From WTKG01 sp963735005 (lineage in GTDB: Bacteria; Actinomycetota; Actinomycetes; Actinomycetales; Demequinaceae), in NCBI GenBank assembly GCA_963735005.1, contig CAVTJA010000007.1, positions 176,537 through 240,536 of the forward strand: a DNA stretch of 64,000 nt. Direction: 5' to 3'. Of the stretch, positions 50,220-59,634 are shown one piece after another (position 1 is the first letter of the stretch; each line of letters opens with the position of its first letter). Made by a program: the position numbers and the translations under genes. The notes below the pieces were generated by a model. It ran no database searches. It was given only the letters and a program-made list of their open reading frames with translations, and had not been told where the DNA came from.

Positions 50220-51230
50220 GTGTATCTGTTCAGCGCTCGAAACGTGGTGGCGACGCTGACGTCGCTCACGGTGACGGCCTGGTTGCTGTGGCTCAACCTC
50301 GACATCGGACTTTACGGCCGCTGGCCGCTCGGCATCTTGACAGTGGCGACGCTGGCGGCGGGCATCTGGTGGGTCGTCGACACGTCTCGAGAGAGCGCGC
50401 ACGCCGACGAGGCGGAGGATTTCGCGGCCAGGTTTGGCTGGAGTTACATGTCCGCCGGCGGGGAGTGGAGCCGCAAGCTTCTGCGCTACCCGTTCGGGAT
50501 CGGGTCGCGGCGACGCGACACGGCGATCCTGCGCGGCGAATTCGCAGGGATGCCGTGCGCAACCTTCGTGCACGAGTTCGAGTTCCGGGCGGAGGGCTAC
50601 GAGAACGTCCCGCAGGTCTTCCAGGTCACCACCGTGCAATTGCCGTTCCCGTTGTCGTCCGTGGACATCGTCCCCGAGGACGCGTGGGCGCGCACCGCGA
50701 AGTTCCTCGGCGGACAGGACATCGAGTTTGAGTCAGAGGAGTTCAACCGGAACTGGCGTGTGAAGTCGGGCAACGCGAAGTTCGCGCACGACGTTATCCA
50801 CCCCAGGATGATGGAGCGACTCAACCGGTTCGATTCCCTTGGTCTCGCGATTCGGATTGAGGGCGACACCGTGTTGTGCTGGCAGGCGGGGCGGCAGCCC
50901 GTCGACAACCTCGCCAAGCGGCTGAGCGTCCTGTGCGGCGTCGCGCGGCTCATCCCCGAGTTCGTCTACAACGAGTACATCTACGCCTACGAGGCCGCAC
51001 GTGCGCGGATCACCGAGGTCGAGGAGGCCGCCCCTGACTGGGCGCGCACCCCAGGTCGCCTCACCGACGGCAAGTACAACCCTGAACTCCTCGACCCCAA
51101 GTACAGCGAGAAGCTCCCTGAAGTGAAGTCCGGCCCTCGGCTGGACCGGTCCGTGAGCGGCTACTTCCCGTTCGGCTTCTTCGCCGGTGGTGCGGTCGGC
51201 TTCGACGACTTCGGGGGCGGAGGGCTGTGA
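50220..51230 (+). CDS. DUF3137-like membrane protein, paralogue 1 of the LemA cassette
   Basis: 336 residues. Two N-terminal membrane helices (about 8-28 and 36-54) are followed by a cytoplasmic or external soluble domain. The key block GGQDIEFESEEFNRNWRV, then AHDVIHPRMMERLN, recurs with changes in the genes at 51227, 52006 and 53427. It resembles the vELEsxeFNkxFxV...yiLtPxfme pattern of DUF3137 proteins, which often sit beside lemA. The C-terminal tail is Gly/Phe-rich (FPFGFFAGGAVGFDDFGGGG). It starts with GTG 2 bp after pyrE. Function unknown. Confidence 0.65.
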   Translation: MYLFSARNVVATLTSLTVTAWLLWLNLDIGLYGRWPLGILTVATLAAGIWWVVDTSRESAHADEAEDFAARFGWSYMSAGGEWSRKLLRYPFGIGSRRRDTAILRGEFAGMPCATFVHEFEFRAEGYENVPQVFQVTTVQLPFPLSSVDIVPEDAWARTAKFLGGQDIEFESEEFNRNWRVKSGNAKFAHDVIHPRMMERLNRFDSLGLAIRIEGDTVLCWQAGRQPVDNLAKRLSVLCGVARLIPEFVYNEYIYAYEAARARITEVEEAAPDWARTPGRLTDGKYNPELLDPKYSEKLPEVKSGPRLDRSVSGYFPFGFFAGGAVGFDDFGGGGL

Positions 51231-52009
51231 GCCGGAGCCCCCAGGGGCCGTTCACCATCGTGTTCGTCCTGTTGGCGTTCGGCTTCGTGGCGACCTTCTT
51301 GCTCGCGGGGTCCCGCACGTCCGTCGACCCGCGGGTGCTGTTCTGGGGGGTGGGGCTCTTGGCCATCGGTAGCGTGATCTGGCAGGCGGTGATCGCGCGG
51401 GGAAACGCCCGTGACCTCCAGGCGTTCGCGCGATTGCACGGGTGGACGTACATGTCGCGATCAAACGCCCCAGCGGGTCGGTACCACGTGCGCCCGTTCG
51501 GCGTCGGCCACTCGCAGTCGTACCGGTCGGTCGCGTCCGGCGAGTTCGCCGGCGCGCAATGCACGACCTTCACCTACAGGTTCGAGACGGGCTCCGGCAA
51601 GGAGCGCACGACGCACGTGTACACGATCGACACCGTTGGGCTGCAAGGTTGGCTCCCCAGGCTCGAGCTCAGCCCTGAGGGCGTGGGCTCGAAACTGGCC
51701 AAGGCGTTTGGCGGGCAAGACCTCGAGATGGAGTCGGCCGCGTTCAACGCGCGGTGGCGGGTCAAGGCGAGCGACCAACGCTTCGCGTACGCGGTCCTTC
51801 ACCCAAGGATGCTTGAGCACCTGCTGACCCAGCAGGCGACCGGGATGGGACTCAACATCGACGGCAGCGCGGTGGTGGGGTGGCGCGTCGGTTCGCACGG
51901 CCCCGCGGACCTCGCCGAACGTTTCTCGCTGCTTGTCGGTTTCGCGCGCCGGATCCCCGAGCACGTGTGGCGCGAGTTCCACGGCGATCCGAACGGGGCG
52001 CCATCGTGA
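51227..52009 (+). CDS. DUF3137-like membrane protein, paralogue 2
   Basis: 260 residues. Two helices (FTIVFVLLAFGFVATFLLAG; VLFWGVGLLAIGSVIWQAV) precede the shared domain (SGEFAGAQCTTFTYRFETG; GGQDLEMESAAFNARWRV; AVLHPRMLEHLL). It lacks the Gly/Phe tail of paralogue 1. GTG overlaps the stop before it (GTGA) and its own stop overlaps the next start, so the three genes 50220-52752 are translated as a chain. Confidence 0.65.
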   Translation: MSRSPQGPFTIVFVLLAFGFVATFLLAGSRTSVDPRVLFWGVGLLAIGSVIWQAVIARGNARDLQAFARLHGWTYMSRSNAPAGRYHVRPFGVGHSQSYRSVASGEFAGAQCTTFTYRFETGSGKERTTHVYTIDTVGLQGWLPRLELSPEGVGSKLAKAFGGQDLEMESAAFNARWRVKASDQRFAYAVLHPRMLEHLLTQQATGMGLNIDGSAVVGWRVGSHGPADLAERFSLLVGFARRIPEHVWREFHGDPNGAPS

Positions 52010-52752
52010 GGTGGCGCTTCAGCGTGATCAACGTGGCGCTCGCGATCCTGACCGCGTGCTCGCTTGCCGTGGTGCTCGTGTTGTTCCCCGACGTGCCGTC
52101 GGCGGTCAAGGTGCTGTCGGTGCTTGGAGTCCTCGCGATTGGCGGCCTGGCGGCGGCGATCCTCCGCTACGCGCTGACCCGCGACTACGCCAGGCTGACG
52201 CTGTTCGCGGCGCTGCGCGGCTGGACATTCACACTTCACGATGCGGACCTTGACAAGCGCTTCGACGTCTTTCCGATGAACGCGGGTTTGGGTGGCAGGG
52301 TCATCAACGTGATGCGCGGCAGCCACCGGTTCTACGAGGCGGCGACGTTCACCTACCTGACGGCGATGCCGGCTCCGCAGGTCTACCAGGTGACGCTCAT
52401 CGAGCTCGGCGCGCACGTCCCGACCTTCCAGTTGCTGCCGGAGGACGCGATCGCGGCGGCCGCCAAGCTCGCGGGTGGGCAGGACATCCTCGTGGGCGAC
52501 GCCGACTTCGACAAGCGTTGGCGGATCATCGCCCGCGATCCCGATTACGTGCGCGCGGTGCTCACGCCGCAGCTGCGCGAGCGTCTCGACAAGCGGGACG
52601 TGCATGGGATGCCGATCGTCGTCGATGGTGGAGCCGTGCTCACGTGGAAGGCGGGCCCTGAGGCCGTCCGCCGTCTGTCCTTCCGCCTCGAGGTACTCGT
52701 CGCGGTGGCGGAGGCAATTCCGGAGAGCGTCTGGAAGGCGTCCAGGCCGTAG
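52006..52752 (+). CDS. DUF3137-like membrane protein, paralogue 3
   Basis: 248 residues. Two helices at 5-25 and 32-53, then the domain with GGQDILVGDADFDKRWRIIA and AVLTPQLRERLDKRD. It is the most divergent of the cassette (Glu-Ser replaced by Gly-Asp in the key block), but the order of elements is the same. Overlapping start (GTGA). Ends 83 bp before lemA; that gap carries CTGGAGG as ribosome site and no clear terminator. Confidence 0.6.
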   Translation: MRWRFSVINVALAILTACSLAVVLVLFPDVPSAVKVLSVLGVLAIGGLAAAILRYALTRDYARLTLFAALRGWTFTLHDADLDKRFDVFPMNAGLGGRVINVMRGSHRFYEAATFTYLTAMPAPQVYQVTLIELGAHVPTFQLLPEDAIAAAAKLAGGQDILVGDADFDKRWRIIARDPDYVRAVLTPQLRERLDKRDVHGMPIVVDGGAVLTWKAGPEAVRRLSFRLEVLVAVAEAIPESVWKASRP

Positions 52753-52835
52753 CAAAACCACTTGCCCGTTCCGGTGGGCAAAGTGGGCGGTCCCCGCTAC
52801 CATCGGACCAGGAACCTGACCTGGAGGAACACCTC

Positions 52836-53402
52836 ATGACCCCTTTGACCATCGGCATCATCGCCGTCGTCGCCATCATCATCCTGTGGGCGGTGGCCCA
52901 GTACAACGGCCTCGTCAGGCTTCGCAACTTTGTGCAGGAAGCGTGGCGTCAGATCGACGTCGAGCTCCAGCGTCGGCACGACCTCATCCCGAACCTCGTC
53001 AAGACGGTTCAGGCGTACGCCAAGCACGAGAAGGGCACGTTCGAGGCCGTCACCAAGGCCCGCACGCAGGCGGTTGCGCCTGGCTCAGGCCCTGCCGAGC
53101 AGGCCGCGCAGGAGAACATCCTCACCCAGGCGCTCGGCAAGCTGCTCGCCGTCGCCGAGGACTACCCGGAACTCAAGGCAGACAAGAACTTCCAGCAGTT
53201 GCAGGCCGAACTGACGAACACGGAAGACCGCATCGCGGCGGGCCGCCGGTTCTACAACGCGAACGTCCGCACGCTCAACACCAAGATCGAGACGTTCCCC
53301 ACGAACATCATTGCGATGATCTTCGGTTTCCACCGCGAGGAGTACTTCGAAACGGACGACCCGAACGTCCGCAACGCGCCCACGGTGGACTTCGACTCCT
53401 AA
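52836..53402 (+). CDS. lemA: LemA family protein
   Basis: 188 residues. One N-terminal membrane helix (TIGIIAVVAIIILWAVAQYN) precedes a helical bundle with the family signature LRNFVQEAWRQIDVELQRRH, then DLIPNLVKTVQAYAKHE, and later RFYNANVRTLNTKIETFPTN. LemA proteins are widespread membrane-attached coiled proteins; the molecular role is unsettled. DUF3137-type partners are common neighbours, which supports the reading of the flanking paralogues. CTGGAGG precedes the ATG. Confidence 0.93.
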   Translation: MTPLTIGIIAVVAIIILWAVAQYNGLVRLRNFVQEAWRQIDVELQRRHDLIPNLVKTVQAYAKHEKGTFEAVTKARTQAVAPGSGPAEQAAQENILTQALGKLLAVAEDYPELKADKNFQQLQAELTNTEDRIAAGRRFYNANVRTLNTKIETFPTNIIAMIFGFHREEYFETDDPNVRNAPTVDFDS

Positions 53403-53426
53403 ACCCCCGTTCGCGGAGACGCTGAC

Positions 53427-54482
53427 ATGGATCCCGCGCTTCTTGCATTCGGCGGCGGTGCTGCCGCGTTCGTCGCGCTACTGGTGTGGCTCGGCAAGCG
53501 CGGGAGCGCGGCCGCGAAGGAGCGGCAGGCGGCTAATGCCCAGGCTCTCGAGGCGCTCAAGGCTAAGGGCTGGACCATGGGCGCCGCCGCGCCGACGCTC
53601 GTCGACCTTGGCAGGCAGTCGCCCTTCCGCGATGGCCGGGAGCGCCGCGCGTCGAACGCGATCAAGGCCAAGTACGAGCAGAGCGAGTTTGTGTCGTTCG
53701 AGTACGAGTACGTCACGGAGTACAAGGACCAGGACGGCAAAGTCCAGCGCACGGACCACAAGTACAACGTGATTGGCTTCAAGATCGCAGGCGAGATTGA
53801 CGGCATACGGATCATGCCCGAGGGCCTGTGGGATGGAAAGTACGACCTCGACGTCGAGTCCGACGACTTCAACAAGAAGTGGCGGGTGCTCGCCAAGGAC
53901 AAGCGCATGGCCCACGCGCTGCTGTCGCCCACGGTCATCGAACTGCTTGTGAGCCGCGACACGGAGAAGATGCCCATCATCTTCGAGCCCGGCTACATCT
54001 GGACGTACCGCGCGGGCGAGACCGAACTCGCCAAGCTTGAGGCGCGGCTGGCCGTGCTCGCGGGCGTCGCGCGTGAGATCCCGCCCTTCGTCTACAAGGA
54101 GGCAAAGGCTGGCGCGGCGCCTGACAAGTACCAAGAGCCAGCCGCGCTGGTGGACGATCCGCGGCCCGCCACGCCGTCAATCCCGACGGCAGGTGTGGGC
54201 ACGCCCGGTGGGCGCTCGGTCGGCGGCGGCGGCCTCCCGCGCGCGACAGGGCGGTCCGCTGGGGCCACTGGCGCGCCTGCAGGCGGCGCCGCGGGCGCCA
54301 ACGCGGGACGCCGTTCCCCTGGCGGCACGGCGCCCAAGCAGGCGCAGCCCAAGGCAACGGGGCGGTCGGCTGGCGGCACAGGCCGCGCAGCCGGCGGGAG
54401 TGCGTCGGGTGGCACCGGCTCCGGAGGGGCTGGCGGCCCCGGTCGCGGTGGCCGATCGCCCGGCGGGACAGGCCGGCGCTAG
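53427..54482 (+). CDS. DUF3137-like membrane protein, paralogue 4, with Gly/Arg-rich tail
   Basis: 351 residues. One helix (LLAFGGGAAAFVALLVWLGK), a charged segment, a beta-rich part (SFEYEYVTEYKDQDGKVQRT), then the shared block YDLDVESDDFNKKWRVLAKD with HALLSPTVIELLV. After residue 240 comes a tail of about 110 residues rich in Gly, Arg, Ser and Thr (GGRSVGGGGLPRATGRSAG and similar). Such tails often bind nucleic acid or phase-separate, which is inference. It overlaps the convergent DedA gene by four bases. Confidence 0.65.
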   Translation: MDPALLAFGGGAAAFVALLVWLGKRGSAAAKERQAANAQALEALKAKGWTMGAAAPTLVDLGRQSPFRDGRERRASNAIKAKYEQSEFVSFEYEYVTEYKDQDGKVQRTDHKYNVIGFKIAGEIDGIRIMPEGLWDGKYDLDVESDDFNKKWRVLAKDKRMAHALLSPTVIELLVSRDTEKMPIIFEPGYIWTYRAGETELAKLEARLAVLAGVAREIPPFVYKEAKAGAAPDKYQEPAALVDDPRPATPSIPTAGVGTPGGRSVGGGGLPRATGRSAGATGAPAGGAAGANAGRRSPGGTAPKQAQPKATGRSAGGTGRAAGGSASGGTGSGGAGGPGRGGRSPGGTGRR

Positions 54483-55144
54483 GCGGTTTCTGCCTGCGCG
54501 GCCCGGCGCCGCTTCTGGATGCGGTGCCGGATGAACTCGAAGACCATGGGCGACACCGACACCAGCACCACCAGCGCGACGGCGAGTTCGTAGTGCGCCT
54601 TGATGAAGGACACGTTGCCCAGCGAGAAGCCCAGCATCGTGATTCCGACGCCCCACAGCGTCGCGCCAATGACGTTGAAGAGCGCGAAATGGGAGTACGG
54701 CATCTTGCCGATGCCCGCGGCGACCGGGATGTAGGTGCGCACGAACGGCACAAACTGGCCGATCACGAGCGCGCGGCCGCCGTACTTGTCGAAGAACGCG
54801 TGGGTCTTGTCGATGTACGCGCGCTTGAAGAACCGCGAGTCGGGGCGGTCGAACAGCCGGGGACCGATGCCGCGGCCCAGCCAGTAGCCGATCTGCGGCC
54901 CCAGCATCGCGGCGCCGCCGGCGACCGCGGCCACGACGGCGATCGGGTACGTGATCGCGTCGTTCGCGGTGAAGACCCCCGCCGTGAAAAGAAGGGAATC
55001 GCCCGGCAGGAACGGGAACATGAGCCCCGTCTCGATGACGATGACGGCCGCGACTCCCCACAGCGCCCACGATCCAAACCAGTGGATGAGGTACTCGGCG
55101 TCGAGCCAGGCGGGCAGGTGGTCTGACAGTCCAGTGCTGATCAC
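54479..55144 (-). CDS. DedA-family membrane protein (VTT domain)
   Basis: 221 residues. The DedA/VTT signature is FPFLPGDSLLFTAGV, then GPQIGYWLGRGIGPRLF, FFDKYGGRALVIGQFVPFVR and TYIPVAAGIGKMPYSHFALF. These proteins act in membrane lipid (undecaprenyl phosphate or phosphatidylethanolamine) flipping and proton-motive-force maintenance. Four or five helices are visible, plus a basic cytoplasmic end (RHRIQKRRRAAQ). The GTG at 55144 follows TAGGCT at 6 nt, with no ribosome site. Confidence 0.92.
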   Translation of the reverse strand: MISTGLSDHLPAWLDAEYLIHWFGSWALWGVAAVIVIETGLMFPFLPGDSLLFTAGVFTANDAITYPIAVVAAVAGGAAMLGPQIGYWLGRGIGPRLFDRPDSRFFKRAYIDKTHAFFDKYGGRALVIGQFVPFVRTYIPVAAGIGKMPYSHFALFNVIGATLWGVGITMLGFSLGNVSFIKAHYELAVALVVLVSVSPMVFEFIRHRIQKRRRAAQAETA

Positions 55145-55150
55145 GGAGCA

Positions 55151-55156
55151 AGCCTA
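55151..55156 (-). promoter_or_regulatory. -10 hexamer TAGGCT, leaderless start of dedA-like gene
   Basis: TAGGCT-TGCTCC-GTG. Confidence 0.5.
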
Positions 55157-55204
55157 CGGCCTGGAATCGCTGGGCGGGTCTCGTGCGGCGCGGCGCCTGC
55201 CCAC

Positions 55205-55210
55205 TAGCAT
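55205..55210 (+). promoter_or_regulatory. -10 hexamer TAGCAT, leaderless start of gene 55217
   Basis: TAGCAT-CAACGT-ATG; no Shine-Dalgarno sequence. Confidence 0.5.
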
Positions 55211-55216
55211 CAACGT

Positions 55217-56026
55217 ATGGACGGCAATCTGGCAGCGGCCGCCACGCTCGTCGCGCACACGCGCGCCTGGCGCGGGGGCCACACGCGCCGCCCGTCGTTC
55301 TCGCCGTTGAGTGCCTTCAGGTTCTCTGGCTCTCTCAAGGTGGACATCCCCGTCGGCCTTGTCATCCCCGGGCGCGAGAAGTACGCGCCGCGCGCGCCGC
55401 GAGCGTGGCTCGACTGGTATCCCCGCGTCCGTGCGCGCGACCTGCGCCTTGGCGTGGTCGGCGGCGTGATTCGGGACGACGCCTTGGTCCACAAGGCTCA
55501 GATGGCCACCTTCTCGCCGTTCACCTTCACGGCGGTGGACACGCGTGGCAAGGGAGTTGCGCGGGCGGCCGAGCGGGTGGTGAACCCCACCGAGGTCGAG
55601 GGCGCCCTGTGGCACCTGCATTTCGTGCGCGTATACGACACCTCGCTGCTGCCTGCGCCCGGCATCAAGGAGGCGGGCGACAACCTGCTCGCGGCTATCG
55701 CGTCCGCGCGAACCGTCGGCGTCGCCGAGCGCGCGCTCAAGCAGTGGGTGCCCTACCTCGATCACGCGGTGGCGATCCTGCGCGGAGACGCGGCGCCGCA
55801 GAACCCCAGCGACATGCTGCCACCGGTGGGCTACACCACGGCGGCGAGGCTGCTGGTCGCAGCGGCGACGCAGGCGTGGGTGGTTGGCGGCCCCGGCACG
55901 TGGAGCGACCATGAGCCCCGTGGCCGTGAGGCGCGCGCGCTGTACCTGACGGTGTCGGCAGAACTGTACGCATGCCTGATCGAGGCGATCGGCGCCGCCG
56001 TGAACGAGGGCCTGGTCGAAGAGTGA
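55217..56026 (+). CDS. Conserved hypothetical protein (no family recognised)
   Basis: 269 residues, soluble, no signal sequence. Visible features: a basic N-terminus (AHTRAWRGGHTRRPSFSPLS), a hydrophobic patch VDIPVGLVIPGREKYAP, AWLDWYPRVRARDLRLGVVG, and an alpha-helical C-terminal half (ALYLTVSAELYACLIEAIGA). No nucleotide-binding or catalytic motif was recognised. The stop overlaps the TrmH-type gene (GTGA), so the pair is co-translated; a link to RNA modification is only suggested by that. Confidence 0.55.
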   Translation: MDGNLAAAATLVAHTRAWRGGHTRRPSFSPLSAFRFSGSLKVDIPVGLVIPGREKYAPRAPRAWLDWYPRVRARDLRLGVVGGVIRDDALVHKAQMATFSPFTFTAVDTRGKGVARAAERVVNPTEVEGALWHLHFVRVYDTSLLPAPGIKEAGDNLLAAIASARTVGVAERALKQWVPYLDHAVAILRGDAAPQNPSDMLPPVGYTTAARLLVAAATQAWVVGGPGTWSDHEPRGREARALYLTVSAELYACLIEAIGAAVNEGLVEE

Positions 56027-56634
56027 CGGGCGTCGGCCCGTGGGAGGGCCCGGCGCCTGAAGACGCCCGCCTTGACCCCGCGTTGCTGCGTGACGGTGAC
56101 TCCCGCAACGTCGTTGACCGCTACCGGTATTGGCGGCATGACGCGATCGTCGCGGACCTCGACGCACGCCGCCACCCGTTCCACATCGCGATCGAGAACT
56201 GGCAGCACGACTTCAACATCGGGTCCGTGGTGCGCACCGCAAACGCGTTCCTCGCGCGCGAAGTCCACATCGTCGGCAACCGCCGCTGGAACCGTCGCGG
56301 GGCGATGGTGACGGATCGCTATCAGCACGTGCGGCATCACCCCACGGTGGGCGAGTTCGCGGCGTGGGCGGCGGACGCCGGGCTGCCGGTCGTGGGCATC
56401 GACAACCTTCCGGGTAGCGTCCCGATCGAGACTTATGAGCTGCCGCGCGACTGCGTACTCGTGTTCGGTCAGGAGTCGGTGGGACTGTCGGAGGAGATGC
56501 GGACGGCGGCAGTCGCGACGCTGGCGATCGCGCAGTACGGGAGCACCCGCAGCATCAACGCGGGCGCGGCTGGGGCGATCGCCATGCACACGTGGATACG
56601 CCAACACGGAGAGATCTCGGCAGGGCACGCCTAG
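56023..56634 (+). CDS. TrmH/SpoU-family RNA 2'-O-methyltransferase
   Basis: 203 residues. The SPOUT knot motifs are present: HPFHIAIENWQHDFNIGSVV then RTANAFLAREVHIVG (motif 1), VLVFGQESVGLSEEM (motif 2) and IAQYGSTRSINAGAAGAIAM (motif 3). It transfers a methyl group from SAM to a ribose 2'-OH in tRNA or rRNA; the exact target is unknown. The chain is short, with no N-terminal substrate-binding domain, so it is likely TrmL/TrmH-like. GTG start in overlap with the previous stop. Confidence 0.88.
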   Translation: MTGVGPWEGPAPEDARLDPALLRDGDSRNVVDRYRYWRHDAIVADLDARRHPFHIAIENWQHDFNIGSVVRTANAFLAREVHIVGNRRWNRRGAMVTDRYQHVRHHPTVGEFAAWAADAGLPVVGIDNLPGSVPIETYELPRDCVLVFGQESVGLSEEMRTAAVATLAIAQYGSTRSINAGAAGAIAMHTWIRQHGEISAGHA

Positions 56635-56722
56635 CCGGTGCGGGACGTAGGCCCGGTGCACCCAGAGGCCCCTTTCTGACACAATAGGTGCGGACAATCC
56701 AGGACAACCGCAGGAGTAACCC

Positions 56723-57745
56723 ATGGCTCTCGCCACCCCCGATTCGTACAACGCGATGCTTGACGCCGCCAAGGCTGGCGGCTACGCGTTCCCCGCGATC
56801 AACATCACGTCGTCGTCGACCGTCACCGCCGCCATCCAGGGCTTCGCGGCGGCCGAGTCCGACGGCATCATCCAGGTGTCTGTTGGCGGCGGTCAGTACG
56901 CCTCCGGCGGCACCATCAAGAACCAGGTCGTGGGCTCGCTCGCGCTTGCCGCGTACGCGCGCGAGGTGGCCGACAGCTACGGCGTCACCATCGCGCTGCA
57001 CACCGACCACTGCCACAAGGACTACATCGACAACTGGCTTAAGCCCCTGCTTGCCGCCTCGACCGAGCGCGTGAAGGCCGGCGGAGAGCCGATCTTCCAG
57101 TCGCACATGTGGGACGGCTCGTCGGTGCCAATGGCCGAGAACCTGACGATTGCGGCGGAACTCCTCGAACTGTCGCAGGCGGCCAAGACGATCCTCGAGA
57201 TCGAGATCGGTGTCGTTGGTGGCGAAGAGGACGGCCACGCTGCCGAGATCAACGAGAAGCTCTACACGACCCCCGAGGACGGCCTCGCGACCGTCGAGGC
57301 ACTTGGCCTGGGCGAAAAGGGCCGCTACCTGACGGCGCTGACGTTCGGCAACGTGCACGGCGCGTACAAGCCCGGCTCCGTGAAGCTCAAGCCCGAGCTC
57401 CTGGGCGAGATCCAGACGGCCGTTGGCGCGAAGGTTGGCAAGGACAAGCCGTTCGACCTCGTCTTCCACGGAGGCTCCGGCTCGACGTCCCAGGAGATCG
57501 CGACGGCGGTCAGCCACGGCGTCATCAAGATGAACGTGGACACCGACACCCAGTACGCGTACACGCGCCCGGTCGTCGACCACATGATGAAGAACTACGA
57601 CGGCGTCCTCAAGGTGGACGGCGAGTGGGGCGACAAGAAGTCCTACGACCCGCGCGCGTGGGGCAAGCTGGCCGAGGCCGGCATGGCGGCGCGCGTCGTC
57701 GAGGCCTGCCAGCAGCTCGGCAGCGCCGGCAAGAAGATTAAGTAG
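56723..57745 (+). CDS. fbaA: Class II fructose-bisphosphate aldolase
   Basis: 340 residues. It cleaves fructose-1,6-bisphosphate in glycolysis, or forms it in gluconeogenesis. Zinc ligands and the catalytic Asp lie in IALHTDHCHKDYID; a Glu follows in EIEIGVVGGEEDGH, a second His in LTFGNVHGAYKPG and a third in FDLVFHGGSGSTSQEI. VKMNVDTDTQY-type sequence (IKMNVDTDTQYAYTRPV) closes the site. CAGGAG precedes the ATG. It is followed by its own terminator, so it appears monocistronic. Confidence 0.96.
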   Translation: MALATPDSYNAMLDAAKAGGYAFPAINITSSSTVTAAIQGFAAAESDGIIQVSVGGGQYASGGTIKNQVVGSLALAAYAREVADSYGVTIALHTDHCHKDYIDNWLKPLLAASTERVKAGGEPIFQSHMWDGSSVPMAENLTIAAELLELSQAAKTILEIEIGVVGGEEDGHAAEINEKLYTTPEDGLATVEALGLGEKGRYLTALTFGNVHGAYKPGSVKLKPELLGEIQTAVGAKVGKDKPFDLVFHGGSGSTSQEIATAVSHGVIKMNVDTDTQYAYTRPVVDHMMKNYDGVLKVDGEWGDKKSYDPRAWGKLAEAGMAARVVEACQQLGSAGKKIK

Positions 57746-57757
57746 CAAAGCCGCGGA

Positions 57758-57790
57758 GGTCCTCGCGGTCGCAAGGCCGCGGGGACCTTT
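57758..57790 (+). terminator. Rho-independent-type terminator after fbaA
   Basis: GGTCCTCGCGG / CCGCGGGGACC, 11-bp stem with one G-T pair, then TTT. Confidence 0.75.
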
Positions 57791-57859
57791 CGCGTGAACG
57801 GCGGGGTTACCCGCGCCAACCAAGCCCCGGGCGAAGCACCCGGGTGAGGGGAGGGCATC

Positions 57860-59149
<1,290 letters not shown>

Positions 59150-59178
59150 CCCGCCGCGCAGCCGCCCGCGCCGCCCGC

Positions 59179-59184
59179 TAGGTT
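59179..59184 (+). promoter_or_regulatory. -10 hexamer TAGGTT, leaderless start of gene 59191
   Basis: TAGGTT-GGTCGC-ATG; the same first nine bases as the APH-like gene at 1253. Confidence 0.5.
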
Positions 59185-59190
59185 GGTCGC

Positions 59191-59610
59191 ATGGCAGCAT
59201 CCGAAGGCGCACGGAACACACGCAGGTACTGGTCGGTCGCGCTTGCCGTGGTCGCGGTTGGAGCGATCGTGGCGCTGTTGGTCTTCCAGCACGCGCGCCT
59301 GAGCGAGTATCGCGCTGCCGCTGCTGCTTTCCGCGACGTCGAGCATGCCACCGCGATTGAGTCGCAGAGCGCGAACGGCGGCCCACTGACCTCCAAGAAG
59401 CTGACGCTCACGTACTCCACGGAAGACGCGGCCGCGCTCGAGGCGGAGGTTACCGACCTCCTGATCGCGAACGGCTGGACGCCGTGGGAGGTCGACGACG
59501 GATCGTGGCGAAGCCCGGATTTTGATTTTCCCGCGTACTTTTCGGTGTGGGATGCGAGCGAGTCCCGGGCCGGCGGTGGCGTGCTGCAATTCGGGATCGA
59601 CGAGGGCTAG
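59191..59610 (+). CDS. Small single-pass membrane protein of unknown function
   Basis: 139 residues: a basic head (RNTRRYW), one helix (SVALAVVAVGAIVALLVFQH) and an external part of about 100 residues with LTLTYSTEDAAALEAEVTDL and PWEVDDGSWRSPDFDFPAYF. The last block, ending VLQFGIDEG, looks like a compact alpha/beta domain. No family was recognised. It lies between purA and purD on the same strand but has its own -10. Confidence 0.55.
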   Translation: MAASEGARNTRRYWSVALAVVAVGAIVALLVFQHARLSEYRAAAAAFRDVEHATAIESQSANGGPLTSKKLTLTYSTEDAAALEAEVTDLLIANGWTPWEVDDGSWRSPDFDFPAYFSVWDASESRAGGGVLQFGIDEG

Positions 59611-59621
59611 CGTCGCCTGGG

Positions 59622-59627
59622 TAGAGT
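59622..59627 (+). promoter_or_regulatory. -10 hexamer TAGAGT, leaderless start of purD
   Basis: TAGAGT with a 7-nt gap to the GTG at 59635. This supports 59635 rather than the GTG at 59626, which overlaps the hexamer. Confidence 0.5.
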
Positions 59628-59634
59628 GGCACGC

